Below, piece after piece: positions 43,183 through 55,100 of a stretch of DNA of 64,000 bases. The position numbers and the translations under genes were made by a program. Each line of letters begins with the position of its first letter. The stretch's first letter is position 1. The notes beneath the pieces were generated by a model, which searched no databases, was not told where the DNA came from, and saw only the letters and a program-made list of their open reading frames with translations. This DNA comes from Bathynomus jamesi (taxonomy: Eukaryota; Arthropoda; Malacostraca; Isopoda; Cirolanidae), in the NCBI GenBank assembly GCA_023014485.1, contig JAJOZX010012301.1:5001-69000 (forward strand), written 5' to 3'.

Positions 43183-43372
43183 TTACGTCGTAGCCACACC
43201 GCTTCTAGTTAGTTCAGCGGGATTAAGCAACGCTGGATCTATTCAGTAGTTGGATGGGTAACAACCACCTTTTGCGTTCAGATGATGTAGCGACCCGTGG
43301 TTCGAATCCCACGTAAAGTTGTAGGTCCCCTCCATCAATATGACCTCAGTCGTTACGAAGGAGGTTAAAAAA
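43183..43372 (+). repeat. 5S-rRNA-derived SINE, second copy in tandem
   Basis: TACGTCGTAGCCACACCGCT, TTCAGCGGGATTAAGCAACG, AGTAGTTGGATGGGTAACAA, core CGTGGTTCGAATCCCACGTA, tail GAAGGAGGTTAAAAAAAG. It follows the full-length copy by about 35 bp in the same orientation. Confidence 0.87.
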
Positions 43373-43888
43373 AGACAAATCATACGAGATATTATAAAAC
43401 GAAATCCGTTGAACTAATTGCACAATAAAACGATTCGGATGTCTACAAAAACGAAGTTATATACATGTTCGGCTTGCCAAATATTTGCCCCCTCCCCCTA
43501 TAATAATGATATCCCTATAGTCTTGTTGAAAGTAATAAGGCGATCTCATTACAACTCGAAACGCATCGTGAAACCAACTCCTTAGTTCGTTCAAAACCTA
43601 GCTCGCTGTCGTATTTTCTGCGATGTGTTTGGAGTCAATTGCTCGGTAAAATTTTATACGAGCCGTTTTTCACGTCAACCAAAGGGAGATAAGTATATAT
43701 TATTTTATTTCATTGATTTTTATTGCATTCCATTGTACGGTGGTGCGTTTCCTATTTTTTTCACTATAATATGAACTCTTTAATGGGTCTTCGGATGCGT
43801 TAAATGTACAATGTTAGTCTCCTCTACTTACATTTTTCATATTACGACTGAATATAATTTTTTGTACATACTGTGTGACAGTATAGTA
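43373..43888. other. Stretch without recognised features
   Basis: Nothing recognised. Confidence 0.45.
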
Positions 43889-44094
43889 CAGAGCTTTCCA
43901 AACTAGTGTGTCGCGACACATTAGTGTTTTTTGTATTTTGAAAATTTTGATTTTTCTATCAACAAAATCGGCTACAAGATAAACCACCTGCTGAAAAATT
44001 ATCTGATATTTGATATTTGATAACAAAAATTAGGTCGTGAAAATTGTTATGCTTAAATAGTTTGTCGCCAACGTTAAAAGTTTGGAAAGCTCTG
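43889..44094. mobile_element. hAT-type MITE with perfect 8-bp duplication
   Basis: CAGAGCTTTCCAAACTAGTG and inverted AGTTTGGAAAGCTCTG (one base differs) bound 206 bp. GTATAGTA stands directly on both sides (43881-43888 and 44095-44102). Confidence 0.88.
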
Positions 44095-44204
44095 GTATAG
44101 TACATACTGTGTGCGCTTCGTGTGAACTTGTACTGTGCTGTATGTAATGTATTCATTTAGGCAGGAGAAAAACTGTATATAAAGTATTGCATTTATTATT
44201 ACTA

Positions 44205-44375
44205 GTGAAAAATAAATAAATAAATAATTAATTAATTAATTAATTAATTAATTAATTAATTAATTAAATAAATAAATAAATAAATTAATTAATTAATTAA
44301 ATAAATAATTAAATAAATAATTAAATAAATAATTAAAAAATAATTAAATAAATAATTAAATAAATAATTAAATAA

Positions 44376-44421
<46 letters not shown>

Positions 44422-44422
44422 A
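44205..44422. repeat. (AAAT)n/(TTAA)n/(TA)n tetranucleotide array
   Basis: About 215 bp of AATA and TTAA tetramers ending in a pure TA tract. Any ORF across it is an artefact. Confidence 0.93.
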
Positions 44423-44633
44423 ATACAAAGAACGTCAAACAGCGAGAGAGACTGGATGGCCACGAGGCTCTCTGTTGGAGAAGGGAGGTTAAAATAAAGG
44501 ACAAAATTTTAAAGGTAGGCGATAATTTAAAACAAAGAGGGGACAGTCTGAATAAAAATTCTACAATACTTTTATGCACGAACAAATATCTCTTACTGCG
44601 AGTTTAAGGAGAAAACCATCGAGTCTCTTTTAA

Positions 44634-44725
44634 CCCTTTAAGGATTGAAGGTACTTGGATTGCTAACGTTTCAAATACAAGCATTCATAACTTAACCCTA
44701 CAAAAAATTCAGGGGTTAAAGGACT
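44634..44725. mobile_element. TTAA-MITE relative, right end decayed
   Basis: TTAACCCTTTAAGGATTG opens at 44630 and shares GCTAACGTTTCAAATACAAG and TTCATAACTTAA with the 5344 element. The right end is GGGGTTAAAGGACTC, without a clean TTAA duplicate. Confidence 0.5.
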
Positions 44726-44759
44726 CGACCGAATTACTTCGAACTACGTTGGCTGATAA

Positions 44760-47323
44760 CACTAGGCAACAAAGATTTTGTTACAGAAGACCAAATAGGT
44801 GCTCCTAGCTAATTTCGGTATGCTGATTTCAAATCTATAATTAGATTTTTTCTATCACGTCTAGATTTTGTGTAAAATGCAAATAACTTTTAGTAAAATT
44901 TTCTACCACGTCCAGATTTTGGTTTTAATCGGCTTAATGCCAGTAATATGAAACTTGCTTTTCAAGGTTAAAGCAATTTTTTTTGCCAACTATATACAAA
45001 TTCGAACAATTTTGATAAATAAAATTTATCCCGAGTTGGCAACACTGAGTCAAGAGCATAGTAACGGGCAACGGCCCAACGGTCAGTCGCTACGTGACAG
45101 TCAAGCAGAACGGTTGTTGAAGCTCTCTGCTGATGAGCAAGTGACAGGTTGTGGTGACTTGTGTGTTTTTATAGCATTTGTTTTATACTACGGTGTGTAT
45201 TTCTTTTTATTTTGCACATCGTAATAATTACTTTCTACGTTTTTTCAGATATTGTATGGTAATTCAAAATGGCATCAAATAGACGTGCTTGTGTAAATCA
45301 CCCAGACAACTTCTGCTTTGTCTGTGGACAATATACACCTAAGCCACAACGTAGAAACATAACAACAAAGATTAAAGTTGCCTACAAGTGTTATTTTGAC
45401 TGTAAGTTAGGAGACCAACAGAGGGACTGGGCACCACATATTTGCTGTGCACAGTGCAATGCAATGTTAATAGCTTGGATGAATGGTAAAAGAAAAGCTA
45501 TGCCGTTCTCAGTCCCCATGGTTTGGCGTGAGCCGAAAAATCACTTCAATGATTGTTATTTTTGTTTGACAAAGATTGCTGGTTTCACAAAGAAAAACAA
45601 ATCAAAGATCACGTACCCAAACTGCGAATCAGCAATGAAACCAGTACCACATGATGAAACAAATCTACCACCAGTTCCACCAGCAACGATAACAGACAGC
45701 AGTTCATCTGAAGATTCTGCTAGTGATATAGAAACAGGGAAAGATGGCATATATGTTCCAGATGCAAATATTTCCCCACATTTGTTAAGTCAAGCGGAGT
45801 TAAATGACTTAGTGCGCGATTTGGAATTACCAAAAGAAAAGGCAGAGTTGCTTGGTTCAAGACTTCAAGAATTTAATCTTCTCAACCAAACACCAAAGTT
45901 TCCCATTTCCGCCATCGCCATTTGCAGTTTTCATCATTTTACTTACAGGAAGAAAACGTTTGTTTCTGCCACGATATCAGTGGTCTGATGCAAGGGATTG
46001 GCTGTCGCTATGATCCAAAAGAATGGAGACTGTTCATTGACTCTAGTAAAGCTAGCCTTAAAGCTGTATTACTGCACAACGGCAATGAAAAACCTTCAAT
46101 ACCTGTAGCACATGCCACTGGCCTTAATGAGACTTATGAATCGATGAAACTGCTGCTAAGACTCATCAAATATAAGGACCACACATGGAATATTTGTGGC
46201 GACCTTAAAGTTGTATCATTACTTCTTGGGTTACAGTTGGGCTACACAAAGCATGTGTGCTTTTTGTGTCTATGGAACAGCAGAGATGACAAGAACCACT
46301 ACAAAAAACATGATTGGCCATCTAGAACTGAACATGTGTGGTAAATACAATGTGAAACACCCAGCACTTATTGACCCTCAGAAAGTACATCTTCCACCAC
46401 TTCACATTAAACTTGGCCTTATGAAAAATTTCGTGAAGGGTATGGATCATCAAGGTAGTGGTTTCCAATATTTAAAGGATAAATTCAAAGGAATATTGAC
46501 AGATGCTAAGCTAGAAGCTGGAGTTTTCACTGGACCACAGATCCGCAGTGTCATCCACGACTCATCGTTTCCATCTAACCTAAATGAGAATGAACTAGGA
46601 GCATGGACATTTCGTTGAAGTTGTCAAAAATTTTCTTGGAAACCACAAAGCTGAAAACCACCGTAAACTCGTAGAAAACATGCTTAAATCTTATGAAATA
46701 ATGGGATGCAGAATGTCTTTGAAAATTCATTTTTTACATTCTCATCTTGACTTCTTCCCGGCCAACCTTGGGGCTGTAAGTGACGAGCATGGTGAGCGCT
46801 TCCACCAACAGATCTCAGTTATGGAAAACAGATACCAAGGTAATTTCAACCCAAATATGATGGGAGATTATTGTTGGTTCCTGCAGAAGGAGAGCTCGTC
46901 ATCCTACAAGCGACAAAGGAAGAGGGGACACCAAAGTTTCACTTAAGAACAGGAATTTGCCTTTCAGTAGTAACAACAAAATACTAACGCGCTTTGGGTG
47001 GATGGTTGGGCGCAGGGGTGGTAACTCCGCCAGCGGAATTCCGCTGTCTGTCTTAAGCCAGAATAAAGGAGGAAAGACATCCCTGTTCACTAATTATTTA
47101 AGTATGCTTAACATAAAACGTGGCACGGAAAAGTAGCTTAGACGGCTTTCGTAATAGAAGCGGGTGAGAAAAAAAATGAAAAATAGGGGTTTTCGGTTAC
47201 ACAAAATCTGGACGTGGTAGAGAAATTTTGATATCAGATCTGAAATCAGCATCAGCGCTTTAGTAGGAATCAGTAGTTCACGTGTCTGTAACAAAAAAAA
47301 AAGTTGAAATTTGTTGCCTAGTG
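44760..47323 (+). mobile_element. E2: CACTA-like transposon with 3-bp TAA duplication and subterminal repeats
   Basis: The left end CACTAGGCAACAAAG (44760) is preceded by TAA; the right end, inverted CACTAGGCAACAAAT, finishes at 47323 and is followed by TAA. Inside, the word CACGTCCAGATTTTG (or CACGTCTAGATTTTG) occurs twice near the left end (44856-44871, 44907-44921) and inverted near the right end (47201-47216). Repeated subterminal motifs of this kind are usual in CACTA elements. Length is 2564 bp. Confidence 0.8.
45269..46946 (+). pseudogene. Candidate CACTA-like DDE transposase of E2, inactivated by frameshifts
   Basis: From ATG 45269: C-VNHPDNFCFVCGQY, WAPHICCAQCNAML and DCYFCLTK (zinc-ligand-like Cys/His), conserved WREPKNHFNDCYF, a Ser-Asp-rich linker, then SQAELNDLVRDLELP. 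After a frameshift near 45895 come EWRLFIDSSKASLKAVLLHN (candidate first Asp near 46040), WNICGDLKV (second Asp), CFLC, and after a second shift near 46335 PLHIKLGLMKNFVKGMD. A third shift near 46612 leads to FLHSHLDFF (H-x4-H with the preceding His) and DEHGERFHQ (candidate Glu), ending DYCWFLQKE. It is about half identical to the E1 protein by eye. It has no intron where E1 has one. AATAAA at 47062 could serve the 3' end. Confidence 0.72.
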
Positions 47324-47404
47324 TAATCCACTCCACAAATTTACTTTACAATTGAAGAAAAACTTAATTCGCTGCGTTAGAATTAAAATGTTTACCCACT
47401 AATA

Positions 47405-47890
47405 TGAGACCATTACCGCGACTTCTTATCTGCATTTCTGAAGGTGAAATATTTTTCGGCGTCGACGTTATCATAACCTTTAATCACTTTAAACACCTGC
47501 ATTAAATCTTCAAATCCGCCTTTATACAAGTGAGAATAAATTTAACATTTCTAAACGGGCAGCGTAGGATTTGGTTCTAAATCTGGGAATCATGTAAGTA
47601 GCCCGGCGCTATACTCTCTCCATTCTGTCTTGTCGTAAATATGGAGACCAGAACTGAACGCAGTATTCTAGGTGGGGGCGTACTAAGGAATTATATAATA
47701 ACGGCATTGTTTCCTCCGACTTCAATTCAATTGATCTACCAATAAATCCTCGGATCGTTTGCTTTCCTAACCGCTTCGATACATTTGTTTACTTGGTTTA
47801 AGAGTGTCGGCAACAATAATACCTAAATTTTTCTCCTCCATAACACTCGCCACTGTCTTGTCGCGTACACAATACTCTTCTTTAACATTG
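47405..47890 (-). pseudogene. CR1-type LINE, RT C-terminal fragment
   Basis: On the minus strand: KEYCVRDKTVASVMEEKNLG, later PEFSSGLHIYDKTEW-like decayed thumb sequence, FEDLMQVFKVIKGYDNV and DAEKYFTF. Typical C-terminal blocks of CR1 ORF2, with many stops. Microsatellite (TC)n(TCTA)n at 47895-47930 follows on the 5' side. Confidence 0.7.
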
Positions 47891-47930
47891 CTTACATCTC
47901 TCTCTCTCTCTCTATCTATCTCTATTTAAA

Positions 47931-48210
47931 TCTCTATATAAAGGAGTCAATCTGTATTCAACACCAAATACATATTAGATTCACGTGCTGCACAGCTATA
48001 CATACGTATATGACAATTTCAATTAAATTTGACTGAAATGTACAACAATTACCCATTAAAACAACACATTACGAAACCTTTATTCGATACAAAAGCATAT
48101 TTTACGTAACTATAGAGTTAATTTAACTTGAAAAATGATTATAATGAGTTAGCCAAAGCATTTCTCAAATTTAGTCACGTTCTGCTCGTAAAATGAAGGG
48201 ATTTAATATA
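47931..48210. other. Stretch without recognised features
   Basis: Nothing recognised. Confidence 0.45.
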
Positions 48211-48434
48211 CACGGTGAACCAAAAGTAGGTGGACAGTAGGTTGAATACGGTTTGTGTTATATTATATTATAACTATGGTGTTCATTATAACTATGGTGT
48301 TTGTGTTATATTATATTAAATATTATAACTAAATTTATTTAAATTTTATTTTGTATTATAGTATACAAAAAAATTAAATATGTATTCTCAAAATAAACGT
48401 TATCATTTACTGTCCACCTACATTTGGTTCACCC
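48211..48434. mobile_element. MITE (GGTGAACCAAA.GTAGGTGGACAGTA ends)
   Basis: CGGTGAACCAAAAGTAGGTG at the left and inverted GTGAACCAAATGTAGGTGGA at the right, with TA at both borders and an AT-rich interior with a short duplication of ATAACTATGGTGT. Confidence 0.75.
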
Positions 48435-49149
48435 TATATAAGAATCGCTCTGATTAACGTTTAATATTATATATAGTGTGTGTGTGTGTGTGTGTGTGTG
48501 TCTTATTTCACACTAAAATTAAAAAAAAGGACACCGAAGAATTATGAGAGGGCGAAATTCAAAAAGTTTAGTTCAAATGGGTACTAAAAGTAATTAAGAT
48601 ACCAACTCCAATTTCAAAATTGGAACCATTTGGGTAAAAGGGAATGGAGAACAGCCACTTCGCAATTCTCTTCAGGAAAGGGAAAAAAATAAAAAGGAAA
48701 TCCCAACCAACTTTCTGAATTAACCCACACAACCCACACAGTAGCCCACACTAAAGGAAACCTGAAACCATCTAAAGCCAGCTGTTGAAAATTTTAAAGA
48801 AACAAATTCGTAAAAATGACTTAAAAATACCGTCAACTTGGATGGAACATTTTGTATTGGGAAAACGCTCAGTGTGTGTGTGTGTGTGTGTGTGTATCCG
48901 ACTTAAGGTGGCACACGTGAATTTCGTTCAAACACAGACAACTTGCAGACGGAAGAATTAGCACAAAGCAAAAAGGCTCTCCCCCTCCTCCTCATACCCC
49001 TCTATTCACGGTGGGAAGGTTTGGAAATAAGAAGGAAGAAAACAAACCACAATTTGCAGGGAAAAACTGCCGAGAAATTTTATAGGACAGTTGGGACAGT
49101 TGGAGACTGGAAACACACACACACGAACATCATTCTCACGTTCGAACAT
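48435..49149. other. Stretch with (GT)n at 48474-48501 and 48873-48895
   Basis: No gene recognised. Confidence 0.5.
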
Positions 49150-51665
49150 CGGTCTACTCGAAGAAATTGTCTAATACGAGATCAAGATCGTTTCTAAACA
49201 GCACTGACGGAATAGCTGGAAACGACTTCAGGAGGAAACCTATTCCAATGATTGACAATCTTGTACGTGAAGAAGTTACCGCAAATATTTGTACTGAACC
49301 GTTTGGGTTCAAGTTTGCAACTGTTATTTCGAGTTGGGTTCGTGTTTCGTGTGAAAAGTTTAAAATAGTCGACACTGTCGATCCTATTCAGAAGTTTAAA
49401 GACTGGGATGAGTTCGCCCCCCAGAGCAGACCCTTTTCCAAGGAACACAAATTAAGATTAGCGAGCCCACAATCGTATGATTTATGAAGAACAGCCGGGA
49501 TTTGTTTTGTCTCTCTGGCCTGAACATTCTCGAGCCTTCGTATGTCTTTTCTCAAGGATGGGGACCAGAATTGCATAGTGTACTTAAGGTGGGGCCTAAA
49601 CCGGCCCGTTATAGAGAAGGGGAATAACTTCTTTGCTTCGGTGCGCAAAGTGCCTCTTAATGTAACCTAGTATTTTATTACATTTCTTTTCAACTTCGAC
49701 GCAGGGTTTTTTATAAGCAGTGATCTCAAGTTTTCCAAACACTAAGTCCTTTTCTAAGTTCGTCGATACAAGTTCTTGCCCGTGCAGTGAATAGTTTCCA
49801 CATTGGTTTTGGAACCCAATGTGCATTACTTTGCATTTGTCAACGTTGAAAGGCATTTGCCAAGTGGTCGACCAATCCGCGAGCCGATCTAGATCGTTTG
49901 GAATTTCCAATACACCTTCCGCGCTGCCCACACAGGAGCCTAACTTAGTGTCGTCAGCGAGTTTCGATATAGTGCTTAACACACCGATGTCTATAACACT
50001 TGTGTAAATAATGAATAAAACCAGTCCCACTACAGACCCCTGTGGGACGCCGTTTGTTACTGATGCCCACCCTGAGGTGTTTAGTCCACGCAGCCACTGT
50101 ACCATTTATACCAAGGACCCTTACCTTTGTCATAAGTCGCTGATGTGGCACTTTGTCAAAATCTTTTTGAAATCCAATATACTACGTCTATTTCCCTGGA
50201 GTGATCGTATTCAGAAAACTTGGTGGAAAAAATCCACCAGGTTGGTGAGGCAGGACCTAGGCTGACGTAAACCACGCTGCAAATCACTTAAAAGGTTGTG
50301 CGATTCCAAATGATCTACCATTCTCGCAGCAATTACTGACTCCAAAAGTTTCCCAACAACAGATGTTAAGCTAATTGGCCTGTAGTTGTCAGGCGTTTCC
50401 TTATCTATTTTTCTGAAGATATGAGTCACATTGGCCAGCTTCCAGTCCCTTGGGACTCTGCCTATGCAAGGGACTTGTTAAAAATATGGACAAGAAAGTC
50501 AGCGATGACCTCCTTTTCCTCTTTAAGGACTCGAGGCGCGAATTTGTCCGAACTGGGTGATTTGAGGGTGCTCATTTTACTCGAGGCTAACAGCATTTCA
50601 TCCTCAGAAAAACAATACTGTCTAAATTTGAGTCCATCTCGAATGAGAATTTTAGCTACAGGGATATTCGAAGTAGTCTCTTTGATAAAAACTGATCGGA
50701 AAAATGGTTCAGCATGGTTGCTATGTCAATGTTGTTGTTATGTTTTAGTTCCTCCGTCTCATTTTTGATAGGATCACTGCGGTTTTTAATCGTCTTTTTA
50801 GTTTACATGACTGAAAAATTCTTCAGGAGTGGATTTACAAACAGAAGCAACAGTAAGTTCTTCTGCACGTTTCGTTTTTCTAATCTGTGTCATAACTCGC
50901 CGCCGAAGGACCATAAAATTTCGCTTATGCCTATAATAATCAGAGGTCCTTCTCCATTGCTTGTACGCTTCATCTCTCTCCTTTATAGCGAGGCTAGTAT
51001 CGTTGTTGAACCACTTCGGGTCATAAGAGGATGTACAGTACAGTATTTGGTCAATTTTTGAGAGGAACAAGCTCGCTCTCTTTCCATGAACGAGTCGTTA
51101 AGTGCCTGCCAAATAACATCTAATGTTAGTGAACAGCAAAAATGACATAGATCTTTTAAGCTTTCTTCGAGGCCAGAAATCAGCCCCGAGAAAGTCTATT
51201 TGATGACTGAAATTTAATAATTTAGATTCAGGCGTCTTAACATTAAAACGGATTCGGTTATGGTCGCTGTCGTCTAAGGGTTCGCAGACAGCCAGATCGG
51301 ATATCAGGTTGTCTTCTGTTGTTAATATCAAGTCTAATATATCGCCCCCACCCCTTGTGGGTTCCTTCACCCACTGGGTCAGAAAGTGATCATCTACGAA
51401 GCTAAGGAGCCTGTTACCCTCGCCATCAGCAGATTTGGATTCCCAGTCTATCCTACCACAATTAAAGCCCTTCATAATTAAAGCCAATTTTCCCTCTATG
51501 ATTTGACTGAGAATGTTATAGAGCTCGTGATCCAAATCGGCAAACTGGTGACGTTTTCTATATACTATTATGTGCAGACTTTTTTCGTAAATTGAGCTCG
51601 ACCCAAATGATTTGGCAGTCAGAGATCTACAGAAGCTAAGGCTAACAAAGACTCTAAGATCCACT
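49150..51665 (-). pseudogene. CR1-type LINE: endonuclease C-part, RT and C-terminus
   Basis: From 51665 down: endonuclease tail with GFNCGRIDWESKSADG (the GDFN motif changed to GFN), DILDLILTTEDNLISDL and DSDHNRIRFN; the linker VLRRRVMTQIRKTKRAEE; RT blocks NYRPISLTSVVGKLLESVI, SCLTNLVDFF, NGVPQGSVVGLVLFIIY and catalytic LADDTKLG (near 49935); then WQMPFNVDKCKVMHIG; and a thumb ending FTRNTNPTRNN and FTYKIVNHWNRFP. Four frame pieces and several stops. The order identifies CR1 ORF2. No poly(A) tail seen; 3' end is near 49150. Confidence 0.85.
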
Positions 51666-52149
51666 CTAAGGTTAGCCCGAGAGAACGGAAAGAGTAGGGG
51701 GTTAAAAGAGGAGAATAAGGGGTTCAGTAAGTAGCAAAACCTATAATTCGTGTTTTAACATTCATTCAGAAAAAGAGAAAGACTCGCCATCATCATCCGC
51801 CGGCCACTGCCAACAAGTCGGAAAAATAGTCGAAGAGAATAGGAAAGGGGTGAAAGATAGAAAAGAAGTAAAATAAGAACGCTTACAAACCATGCAAACA
51901 CAGTCTTAACTCAAACACTATCATACCATGCAAACTACAGACATGCAAGAAAAGAGAGTTACAGACATGCAAGTAAGGAGAGTATAACAAAAAGTGGGTT
52001 AGTTTACGCTACGAACTACAGCTACGTTCGTGTTAGTCTAATTTTTTTTTTTTAATAATTTTATTGCTGGCATTACACGCTGGCATATCACAAGCTGGCA
52101 TTAATCGTCAACAGACTCATCCTCGACCATTACCCCCAGAGCTCCTGTT
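51666..52149. other. Spacer between CR1 copies, nothing recognised
   Basis: It includes tandem-like TTACAGACATGCAAGAAAAG words near 51940-51980. Confidence 0.45.
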
Positions 52150-55100
52150 GCTAATTGTTTATTATTTTAAACAACGTTAATATTTTTAAAATGCCTATCT
52201 AAACGGTTCTTAAACATATTAACGCTGGTAGAGTTCACGACGGACGCGGGAAGATTATTCCATTTATCAATTACTTTAAACGTAAAAACGTTTTTAGCGA
52301 TATTAGTAATGAAACGTCTGCCACGCAACTTAAATCCGTTATTACGAGTATTGCTATTATCAAAAGTGAATAGTTTGTCAAAATTTACGTTATCGATTTT
52401 ATTAACGATTTTGAAAACTTCAATAAGCTCCCCCCTTTATCTCCTAGTTTCGAGTGAATGCAAGTCTAACTCTTTAATCCTATCTTCGTAAGACCTGTTG
52501 CGCAATGACGGAATTAGTTTCGTGGCACGACGCTGAACCCTTTCCAACCTATCAATATCCTCAGGCAAATACGGGCACCAAAACTGAACTCCATATTCCA
52601 AAGGAGGTCTGACTAGGGACTTGTAAAGGGGCAATATAATATTCTTCGATTTAAATTCGAAATTACGCGCTATGAAGCCTAACATCCTATTAGCTTTTGC
52701 GCAAGACTCCAGGCCCTGGTTCCTAACTTTTAAATCTTTAGATACGCGTACGCCTAAATCTACTTCCTCGTCAACGCTTGCTTACTGTCTATCGTCCATC
52801 GTGTACATGTAATTATTGTTACGAGAACCTATATGCAAAACTTTACATTGTTAGAATTATGCCTAAACAAAACTCAAATTACGAAATCAAATTGCAAGCT
52901 TATAGCACTAAGCTTACTTATAGAAAACAAAATCCTAACACATAAATTTGACTAAAACCCTGGAAACCCTAAACCTTAATAATGAAATAAATAAACAAAC
53001 CTTAAACCCTAAAACGAAATAAATTAACAAATGCTAACTCTTAATAGTGAAATCGAGTACTTACCACCTACGTAGTTTTGAAAAAGTTGTTAGTTATTCA
53101 GAGATCTAATTATTAAGAATGTGTATAATATCAAATTAACCTGACATTGCTAAACTACAATTCCTATCATAACAAACCATTACCAAACTTTTAGTAATTA
53201 CAACAAAACTAAGAAAAAACAGAGATTCTTCCGAATCCTAAGCTTAAATTCTTAAATAACACCAAGAAAATTTTAAGACTGAGTACCGAAGGCATATGCG
53301 CACAAACTGCCGTTCAACAATGAAAAGAAAAACCTAAAATTGAATCACGCGCTCCTGGGCAGAAAATTCCGGAATCGGAAGTCGTGATTTCACGTATACT
53401 TTCTTTAAGGGCGCGTTCGAACTTACTTTATTTTAAGGGCGTGTTTGAAGAAACCTATTTTAGTTATTTTAATTTTAATAACATTTGTCTACGTTAAATT
53501 GCATCTGCCACTTATCCGTCCACTCCATAATCCTATTTACATTGTCTTGGAGCCTATTTCTATGGTCCACGTTAACAACTTTACCGCCTATTTTAGTATT
53601 GTCCACGAATTTTGACACGTTACTGGTCAAGCCTACATCTATGTCGTTAATGTAGATTACGAATAGCAATGGGCCTAACACTGAGCCCTGTGGGACACCG
53701 CTACCTACATCCAACCACCCCGATTCACTACCATTAACAACGACCCTCTGTTTCCTAGCACGAAGCCATTCCTCTAACCGGTTAGCTACCTGACCGCGTA
53801 TACCGTGCGCTTTAACCTTCGCAATTAATCTTTTCTGCGGAACGGAACTGTATCGAACGCTTTTTTAAAGTCCAAATAAATAACGTCAGCCGCTCTATGC
53901 CTATCGTATTCGCGCACTATTTCGTTATAAAACTCTAACAAATTAGTTAAACAAGATCTATGGCGTCGAAACCCATGCTGACTACTCTTAATCAAATCGC
54001 GACTTTCTAAGTGATCGACGATACGATCCCTAACTACGGATTCCAAAAGTTTACCGACAATTGACGTTAAGCTAATAGGCCTATAATTGCTAGCTACTGT
54101 GCGGTCGCCTTTTTTAAAAATGGGCGTAACGTTAGCTAATTTGAAGTCTTCAGGAATAATCCCCGCTTCCAGTGAATTATTAAAATTTTTGTTAAGGGGC
54201 CCACGATAACGTCTTTCGAATCTGTCAAATGTCTAGGATAAAGCGCGTCAGGGCCTGGAGCCTTGCTCACTTTTAGCTTATCGATATAATGCGCAATCTC
54301 ACCCTCGTAAACAGTTATTTCATTCAAAATAGTCTCGCTACTAAATGGAACGATATCGTCCACGTCGGGGACATTATTTACGTCTTCTACGATAAAAACT
54401 GTCGCAAAAAAGTTGTTAAAAATACCCGCCATCGCCTGAGCGTGAGAAGCCAAAGCGCCATTAACGTCCACTGAAGGGCCAATGTTATCTTTTATCGGCT
54501 TACGATTATTCACGTCGTCAGAAAACGTTTTTGGATTATGTTTACTATCCGCAGCTATCAGTATCTCTAAATTACGCTTAGCATTCCTAACTGATCTTTT
54601 AACCTGACATCTAAGCTCGATATATCTATTAAAGTTAGCTACGGTGCCATTGCGCTTATTAAGTCTATGCGCTCTGTTACGCTCGTTCATGAACTCGCCT
54701 ATTTCCCTAGTCCACCACTTGGGCCTACCATGGTTTCTAGCGCGCTTGGGCCTACGAGGAATAAACTCCCTTTCGATATTCATAAAACTTTCTTTAAACG
54801 CCTTCCAATGAAAATTTGCGTCATTACCCATAAATAAATTATCCCAGTCCACTATTCTCATCCTGTCCGCAAAACTATCAAAATTAGCCCTACGAAAATG
54901 AGGGACTTCTATTACGTTCCTATCCTTAGTGTTTTCTATCAATAGCTTAAACCTAATAATTTGATGATCGCTACATCCCACACTCTCGCCTACTTCTAAA
55001 CCTTCGACTATATTATCGTCGTTCGTCATCACCATGTCTAAGATATTGTCACCGCGCGTTGGTTCGGTAACCATCTGTTGTAAAAAATTATCTTCCATGA

